Below are positions 58,836-64,000 of a stretch of DNA of 64,000 nt, piece by piece. The stretch's first letter is position 1; each line of letters begins with the position of its first letter. The position numbers were made by a program, and so were the translations under genes. The notes under the pieces are model-generated. The model made no database searches, was not told where the DNA came from, and worked only from the letters and a program-made list of their open reading frames with translations. The stretch lies in NCBI RefSeq assembly GCF_000178835.2, contig NC_015275.1, positions 4,059,001 through 4,123,000 on the forward strand. Direction: 5' to 3'. Source of the stretch: Cellulosilyticum lentocellum DSM 5427 (GTDB lineage: Bacteria; Bacillota; Clostridia; Lachnospirales; Cellulosilyticaceae).

Positions 58836-60288
58836 CTGTTATATACACCTCTTCCTCATCATCACTCACTGGTTTTAACAGAAAATCAAACCGACTTTTC
58901 TTAATTCCAGCTTTAAGCATAGCTTGTTGCGTTTTCTCAGAAAGTTGTCCCACACGTTTATGCCTACCTATAATTTTTAATACGCGATGTGTCTCCTGAT
59001 CTTCTATAACATCTTCACACACAAACTTATAAATAGGATTAACAATAGGTTCAAGTCCGTCTGCTCCTAATATCTCTGAAATAGACATAACCTTCCTTGT
59101 TCCATCTGCTAGCTTTTCCTGATAAATAACAAACTTTACAGCACTACATATATTTCTGAGTGCCAACTCTGCTGGCTCATTAGATTCCATTAAATAAGCT
59201 GTTAAGAACCTATAGATAGCTTCTTTATCACCTTCAGCATGAAGTGTGGTAAAGAAAAAGTGACCTGTTTGTGCAGCTCGTAAGGCTGTAGCGAACTCTT
59301 TAGGTTGCCTAAGCTCACCAGGTCCAATCCAATGTGGAGACTGTCTCATGGTATTAATGAGCAAGTCTTCCATAGTGGCCGGACTATCTTCGTCATCTTC
59401 CCCTGTAGATTCATACTGTAAAACGTCATTGATAATGCGACCATTTTCATGGTCATTTTCCCTTCTTACTAAACGCATCTCAGAAGGATTTTCAATAGTG
59501 ATAATACGTGAAAGAGGGTTGATTTGCTTTACAAGTAACTCATTAAGAGTTGTCTTCCCACTTCCTGTTGGTCCTACAGTTATCCAAGATAAATCTCCTT
59601 GCGGAACAAGTGCTAAAAGCCTGTACATATTGTAAGAAAATGATTCACTTTTAATCATAATATTCGGAGTAATATTCTTTTTACTAAATTTTCTTATAAC
59701 AAAAGCAGGTACATCATAAGGTGAAATATCTGCATGTGTTGCATTAACGCGATAACCTTCTATTGTCCTAGCATTAACCATAGGTATCTTAGGTGTTAAT
59801 CTTACCTTAGATACTCCAATAAGTTTAGAAATAATACGCTCCATATGCTCTTTATTCATGAAGTTCTTATCCCAAATAACTGTTCTGCCTTCTTTTTCTA
59901 CAAATATTTGATCTGGCCCATTAGCCCTAATCTCATCGATTGAAGGATCGTTCATAGCTTCTGTAATAGGACCATAGTGAGTAATCTCATCTGCCAAAGC
60001 TTGTTTTAGATCTTTTAACTCAGTATAACCTTCAACAATTGGCTTTTGAGAATCTACAAATTCGTTAATGTAGGCTGCTGTAATCCCTCTTTTCTTCCCT
60101 GGGTCAGTTTCTCTTCTAAAGGCATTAGTTGCATTGCTACTAATGTATTTTTGACAAAACTCCAAAGCTTCATTAAATTTAATCGTATTATGCTTTAGCT
60201 TTTCATCTATTTCTTCTTCTGAGACACCCTGCCTTCTTTCATACATGGTTTTTTGTTGCAACTCACTTATTTTGGCACGATTAAGCAT
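58813..60288 (-). CDS. tadA: TadA/CpaF-type secretion ATPase
   Basis: 491 residues. An N-terminal helical domain, then the VirB11/GspE-like core: P-S-I-D-E-I-R-A-N-G, R-L-T-P-K-I-P-M-V-N, Walker A G-P-T-G-S-G-K-T-T near residue 243, Walker B/Glu region S-P-H-W-I-G-P-G-E-L-R and the His box T-T-L-H-A-E-G-D. All catalytic motifs are present, so it should be active. TadA powers assembly of Flp pili with TadB and TadC. Here it shares an operon with EssC, so the locus would have two motor ATPases. Confidence 0.9.
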   Translation of the reverse strand: MLNRAKISELQQKTMYERRQGVSEEEIDEKLKHNTIKFNEALEFCQKYISSNATNAFRRETDPGKKRGITAAYINEFVDSQKPIVEGYTELKDLKQALADEITHYGPITEAMNDPSIDEIRANGPDQIFVEKEGRTVIWDKNFMNKEHMERIISKLIGVSKVRLTPKIPMVNARTIEGYRVNATHADISPYDVPAFVIRKFSKKNITPNIMIKSESFSYNMYRLLALVPQGDLSWITVGPTGSGKTTLNELLVKQINPLSRIITIENPSEMRLVRRENDHENGRIINDVLQYESTGEDDEDSPATMEDLLINTMRQSPHWIGPGELRQPKEFATALRAAQTGHFFFTTLHAEGDKEAIYRFLTAYLMESNEPAELALRNICSAVKFVIYQEKLADGTRKVMSISEILGADGLEPIVNPIYKFVCEDVIEDQETHRVLKIIGRHKRVGQLSEKTQQAMLKAGIKKSRFDFLLKPVSDDEEEVYITDEFSFDS

Positions 60289-60312
60289 TTTGACTCACTC
60301 CCCTCTTAACTA

Positions 60313-61140
60313 CTAGCCTAAAATGATCTGCATTAGATTATGTATCCCTGCTACATACTGTTTATTAATGATACTAGAATGTTTCATATAAATATTTCCT
60401 TTAAAGTATTCTTCAATAACACCTTGAACTAAAGGAAGCTGTGCAACTAATTTTAATTCAGTTTCCTTAAGCGCTCCATAATCATAATTTGTATTCAAGG
60501 TATTTACATAGATCATATTAGTAAACTTAGCAGTTGTAATCCCCACTGAATTTGCAAATTCTAATAATTTTGTAGCATTAACTATACTTTCTATTCTTTC
60601 ACTTACTGTGATAAATCCCCTATGTACTTGCTTCATGCTTGCTAAACAAAATTCCAGTGGTGGATTATTAGGTATATCTACAAGTACAATGTCAAATATT
60701 TCCTTTAATTCTTCAATTACCCGTTCTATATATTCAAACTTAAAGTCCACATATTCTTCAATCAAATCATAGGGACTGGGTGAGAGCAAGTATAATTGTT
60801 TATACTTTGTTGTATTAATATGTTCTCTAATATCTGCCTTATCATCTCTTAGTACACTAAGTAGTCCCTTTCCTCTTTCATTGTGCTCTAAATCTAAGTA
60901 ATTATAGAGTGTCGGATAAAACACCTTAAAATCCACAATGCATGTATTAAAATTTTTTTCAGCTAATAAATACCCTAAGTTACTAATCAATGCACCATTA
61001 TCCGCAAAGTCACTGGCAGAAATAAACCCTATAACATTATAGAGAATCTGCTTTTGTGCTCCCCCTATTTGTTCATTATCTTGAGGTGTAATCTTCTCTA
61101 ATAAACTTTTAATCCCTACTTTTCGTCCTCTTTTATCCAT
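60313..61140 (-). CDS. ParA/MinD-like protein with a degenerate P-loop (TadZ-like)
   Basis: 275 residues with a ParA-like order: N-terminal I-G-F-I-S-A-S-D-F-A-D-N-G-A-L-I-S-N where the deviant Walker A should be (no Lys or Gly-Lys), then N-T-C-I-V-D-F-K-V-F-Y and D-I-V-L-V-D-I-P-N-N-P-P as switch and Walker B-like segments. TadZ proteins are atypical ParA homologues that place Tad machines at the cell pole. The missing P-loop lysines predict no ATP hydrolysis. Its start overlaps the end of the SAF-domain gene. Confidence 0.7.
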   Translation of the reverse strand: MDKRGRKVGIKSLLEKITPQDNEQIGGAQKQILYNVIGFISASDFADNGALISNLGYLLAEKNFNTCIVDFKVFYPTLYNYLDLEHNERGKGLLSVLRDDKADIREHINTTKYKQLYLLSPSPYDLIEEYVDFKFEYIERVIEELKEIFDIVLVDIPNNPPLEFCLASMKQVHRGFITVSERIESIVNATKLLEFANSVGITTAKFTNMIYVNTLNTNYDYGALKETELKLVAQLPLVQGVIEEYFKGNIYMKHSSIINKQYVAGIHNLMQIILG

Positions 61141-62030
61141 CGTTGTACCTCGCTTTGTAAAGTTGGTAATTGTTCAATAATTGGATTACTATTTTCACGG
61201 CTTAAAATGGTAATCAACAATTCACCTTCTTTTAAATTGGCATACTTAGCATATTCGTTAATTTGTTCTTTTGTTCCTGCTAGTACAAGGGCTCTTGGCA
61301 AAATACTCTTTAAAAATTCATCACTTTTCATAACTTGTTGCCTAGACTTTTCATCTAAACGTAGTACTTCCTTATATACTTCATAGATAGAGTGACTATC
61401 TGCATTAAGCATGTCCATAATTTCAATGCTATCAAAAATAATTTGTGTTCTTATGTTTTTCTCCCTTGCATCTTGATATTCTATAGAACTATTATCACTA
61501 CCATACCAACTATCCGCTCCTGTACCAGAATCTTGTTCTGAAAGTTCATATGTTGCCCTTATTCTTACACGATCACCTGGCATTAATATATCTCCTCCAC
61601 ACTTGAGATAATTATACTGAAGCGTAATAACCTCATCATCTTCACCAAGTTGATACAACCACTCATTTGTAATAGGCCTTTCTCCTCCTAGCTGATCCTT
61701 ATAAACTATACTATCCTTTCTGAGATAATATAAAGTATACATTCCTATAACATTATCTATATCCTCAGCTAATACCATATCTGGATTATATTCTGTCCGA
61801 ATAACATTATATTTCTCTACATCCTCCTCAGTGACAAGAGCATCCATCTGTAGTCCTTCTGGATTTTTTATTCTTACTACAGCCACAGTATTTCTCGTGT
61901 CCTCCGCTGCTTTTGTTATACTAACATATGAGACAATAATGACAATAATGCTAATAGTCACTGCAATAACCTTTTTAATCATATTTTTATTAGGTGCTAC
62001 ATTTTTTACTGATTTTACATTTAATTTCAT
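61116..62030 (-). CDS. SAF-domain (CpaB/RcpC-like) membrane protein
   Basis: About 304 residues from ATG behind AGGGAG, one base after the upstream stop; an earlier ATG would extend 12 codons into that gene. N-terminal membrane helix (V-I-A-V-T-I-S-I-I-V-I-I-V-S-Y-V), then an SAF-like beta domain (~35-100, G-L-Q-M-D-A-L-V-T-E-E-D-V, R-K-D-S-I-V-Y-K-D-Q) and a C-terminal domain. CpaB/RcpC proteins help Tad pilus assembly and bind peptidoglycan or pilin. Its extracytoplasmic position would place it between motor and wall. Confidence 0.7.
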   Translation of the reverse strand: MKLNVKSVKNVAPNKNMIKKVIAVTISIIVIIVSYVSITKAAEDTRNTVAVVRIKNPEGLQMDALVTEEDVEKYNVIRTEYNPDMVLAEDIDNVIGMYTLYYLRKDSIVYKDQLGGERPITNEWLYQLGEDDEVITLQYNYLKCGGDILMPGDRVRIRATYELSEQDSGTGADSWYGSDNSSIEYQDAREKNIRTQIIFDSIEIMDMLNADSHSIYEVYKEVLRLDEKSRQQVMKSDEFLKSILPRALVLAGTKEQINEYAKYANLKEGELLITILSRENSNPIIEQLPTLQSEVQRWIKEDEK

Positions 62031-62031
62031 C

Positions 62032-63369
62032 TTAATTAGCTCCCTCCATAATACGCAGTAATACATTAGAATAGTATTCCTTAAAGGCTTTATTAGTTTC
62101 TACAATAGGAATATCTCTTTCTATCTGCATATCAAAATCTTCTTCTTGTCTTACAAACCCTGCAATTGGCATTTTTATAGAAAGCTCCTCACAAAGGTCA
62201 GAAGCAAAAATTTCACTCACCTTATCTGGTGTAAAAAATTCATCTTCATATTGTGCTCTGTCATTATATCTAGTAATAACTAGCTTAGACTTTGCATTAA
62301 CGTATCCTATGTTTTCACTTGATAAACAATTACCCATATTCCTAAGGGTAGTGATAATAGAATACTGATTATTATTGGCACACAACGCAAAAGCATCAAT
62401 ATTTGGAATAACTTCTTCAAAATCCTTTAATACTTCAAAAGGTAAATCTAGTAGAATGACATTAAAATGTTGCCTAAGTACAGTTAGTAAATTCATTAAC
62501 TTGCTAGTATTAAAAAATTGATTCATCAAATGCTTATCTTCAAAATTATAAGTCAAGCCAGTAAGCCATAATTTGCTGGCAACCTGACAAGCATTACTTT
62601 GATAGTCTTGAGGTTTTGCAAGACATTTTAGTAAAGAGGCTGCTAAATGCTCATCCCTTTCAGCTTGTCTCATAAATTCACTAAAGTATAAATTAGTGGT
62701 CCTATTATATATATCCAAATCTATGATAATGGTGCTTAGGTTGCGCTTAGATGCTTCATAACCTATGTTGACTACTGTACTAGTAATACCTACACCTCTA
62801 TGACCGGTTACTCCTATTACTCTACTTATGCCCTTTCGTATATGCTTGAATCGCTTATCATCACTCTCTTCTTCTGCCTCTTTTTTTGCTCGGAATACAC
62901 CACTAAATCTTCCGATAAAAGAACCTTTTTCTTTCTTAGGCTCTTCTTCTACTTGTTGCACTAGTTTATTTTCCTTTACTGCTTCTTCCTTTGTGCTTCT
63001 TGGTGCTTCATCTTCCACAATACTCTTTAATATTTGATTATATTCATCCTCGAATAAACGAATGTCTTGATTGTAAAATACTTTAGTACCATCAAATTTA
63101 TGCTTATATTCTAAGTTACTTGTCATCATTACAATTTCTTTTTCTTTATCTATCTTTTTAGTTTCAATTAATATTTTTTGTAAGTTTTCTAAGGTCTCAT
63201 CTATCCCCTCATCAACTATTAATACTGTATTAAAGCGCACACTTTCCTTTTTTAATAATTCTATTAATTCAGAAATATAAATAGGTTGCTTATTGATTAT
63301 GTTTTTTTTATATGCTATGTTTGAATAAAGTTTATTGTTTATACTTCCTGCTACTAATAATATTTCCAA
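62032..63369 (-). CDS. CpaE-like protein with a receiver-like N terminus and degenerate ParA domain
   Basis: 445 residues. Residues ~1-110 resemble a response-regulator fold (L-L-V-A-G-S-I-N-N-K, V-L-I-V-D-E-G-I-D-E), followed by a charged linker (K-E-E-A-V-K-E-N). The MinD/ParA-like domain starts near 185 (V-I-G-V-T-G-H-R-G-V-G-I-T-S-T): its Walker A keeps the glycines but lacks the signature lysines. The switch motifs I-I-I-D-L-D-I-Y and V-I-L-L-D-L-P remain. CpaE localises Tad machines. It starts at TTG behind GGGGAG and is the first gene of the long operon. Confidence 0.75.
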   Translation of the reverse strand: MEILLVAGSINNKLYSNIAYKKNIINKQPIYISELIELLKKESVRFNTVLIVDEGIDETLENLQKILIETKKIDKEKEIVMMTSNLEYKHKFDGTKVFYNQDIRLFEDEYNQILKSIVEDEAPRSTKEEAVKENKLVQQVEEEPKKEKGSFIGRFSGVFRAKKEAEEESDDKRFKHIRKGISRVIGVTGHRGVGITSTVVNIGYEASKRNLSTIIIDLDIYNRTTNLYFSEFMRQAERDEHLAASLLKCLAKPQDYQSNACQVASKLWLTGLTYNFEDKHLMNQFFNTSKLMNLLTVLRQHFNVILLDLPFEVLKDFEEVIPNIDAFALCANNNQYSIITTLRNMGNCLSSENIGYVNAKSKLVITRYNDRAQYEDEFFTPDKVSEIFASDLCEELSIKMPIAGFVRQEEDFDMQIERDIPIVETNKAFKEYYSNVLLRIMEGAN

Positions 63370-63423
63370 TATTAATTTCTCCCCTTTTTATATCATTTTA
63401 AATACTATAGATTGGTGGCATAT

Positions 63424-63840
63424 ATGATTAAATATATAATTTTACTTATCTTTCTTCTTTATTTTTCTTATACAGATTATTGTTATAGAAGGATTCCTAA
63501 TAAGGCTATCTTTTTATTATTAATAATAGGATTTTGTTTCCTTCCTTTTTCACATCCTATATCTCATTATTGCATAGGTTTATTTTTTCCCTCATTTATT
63601 CTATTTTTTCTCAATGTCTTATATAGTAAATTTATAGGTTTAGGAGATATTAAGCTTCTTATATGTACAGGATTATTTTTAGGTTTTAAAATAAATACCT
63701 TATTATTTGTATTAACCTGTACTTTGGGGCTAATATTTTGTGCTGTTTATACTTTTTTCTCCAAAAAGCGACTTTATTCCCTACCATTAGCACCTTTTAT
63801 ATGCTTTTCCTTAATTTACTTATTGTTTTTTATATTGTAA
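63424..63840 (+). CDS. A24-family prepilin peptidase (TadV/CpaA-like)
   Basis: About 138 residues from the ATG behind GGTGG; a TTG four codons earlier is less likely. Five or so membrane helices, with the two A24 aspartates in S-Y-T-D-Y-C-Y and in the loop G-L-G-D-I-K-L. This size is that of the minimal TadV/CpaA form without the methylase domain. It cleaves Flp-type prepilins at the membrane. It is divergent from the Tad/T7SS operon with only about 55 bases between, so the promoters overlap and both are probably regulated together. Confidence 0.85.
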   Translation: MIKYIILLIFLLYFSYTDYCYRRIPNKAIFLLLIIGFCFLPFSHPISHYCIGLFFPSFILFFLNVLYSKFIGLGDIKLLICTGLFLGFKINTLLFVLTCTLGLIFCAVYTFFSKKRLYSLPLAPFICFSLIYLLFFIL

Positions 63841-63858
63841 TTACTTAAACCAATTACA

Positions 63859-63908
63859 ATATTTAGTATTTTAATATAATATATATTATATTAAAATACT
63901 AAATATTT
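63859..63908 (+). terminator. 50-bp perfect palindrome after the prepilin peptidase
   Basis: The bases from AATATTTAGTATTTT to AAAATACTAAATATT form an exact inverted repeat with no unpaired loop. It begins 18 bases after the stop codon and is followed on the plus strand by T-rich sequence, so a terminator is the simplest reading. Stem composition is almost purely A/T, unusual for an intrinsic terminator; a protein-binding or cruciform site is an alternative. Confidence 0.6.
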
Positions 63909-64000
63909 CAACATTTGTTTTAATTTTATTCATATATTTATATCAAAATAAGCCTAAAAGAAAGTGAGAACTAGCTAATAATATAATCTGTTATTCTCAT

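Noticed and set aside
1-64000. rRNA, tRNA and riboswitch genes
   Set aside because: No cloverleaf, conserved rRNA block or known riboswitch core was recognised by eye; a covariance-model scan would be needed for certainty.

Overview
The window is AT-rich and comes from a low-GC Gram-positive bacterium. The features pointing to an anaerobic Clostridia member (Lachnospirales-like) are the AT-rich codon use, strong GGAGG ribosome sites, lipoprotein signals, copper-amine-oxidase-type stalk domains and an FtsK/WXG100 secretion core; the genus is inference. Nearly all genes lie on the minus strand, so the biological order runs from right to left. No rRNA, tRNA or CRISPR array was found.

Right end (about 49.9-63.9 kb), the machine. 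A tightly packed minus-strand operon encodes Tad/Flp-pilus-like parts: a CpaE-like protein, a SAF/CpaB-like protein, a second ParA-like protein, a TadA/CpaF ATPase, TadB- and TadC-like membrane proteins, a tiny one-helix Flp-like protein and two TadE-like proteins. It runs directly into type VII secretion genes: a YukD/EsaB ubiquitin-like protein, a beta-propeller-like protein, an EssC ATPase without FHA domains, and two WXG100 proteins. EsaA, EssA and EssB, the usual T7SSb membrane partners, are absent from the window. A divergent prepilin peptidase closes this end.

Middle (about 11-50 kb), effector modules. The recurring order is: stalk-domain secreted protein, ~885-residue secreted protein of unknown function, terminator, small WXG100/Lap-like protein, LXG-like effector, then an immunity or lipoprotein gene. 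Effectors include a Gly/Ala-rich putative membrane toxin, an Ntox30-type toxin, two NlpC/P60 plus muramidase-like proteins with a new-looking IYKNG repeat, a glucosaminidase-like effector broken by an IS3-family element, and a lipase with reversed (TslA-like) domain order. DUF4176 chaperone-type proteins occur in three forms, two of them unusual fusions. The WXG100 pair is duplicated at 35.5-36.1 kb together with a vestige of the essC 3' end. A short phage or plasmid remnant (prim-pol, ribbon-helix-helix, Com-like zinc ribbon) interrupts the array near 36.4-39.4 kb.

Left end (0-9.6 kb), a toxin cassette graveyard. An intact EsaD/YeeF-like nuclease effector with its EsaG/YezG immunity protein is followed by orphan toxin tips, whole and broken immunity genes, a stalk fragment and a second frameshifted effector. 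Near-identical hairpin terminators punctuate the cassettes.

Inferred working model: the Tad-like ATPase and membrane platform and EssC act as one secretion apparatus. WXG100/Lap and DUF4176 proteins deliver LXG-like toxins to it, and paired stalk/large secreted proteins act outside the membrane. Repeated cassettes, gene conversion and homopolymer frameshifts show a fast-evolving interbacterial toxin arsenal.
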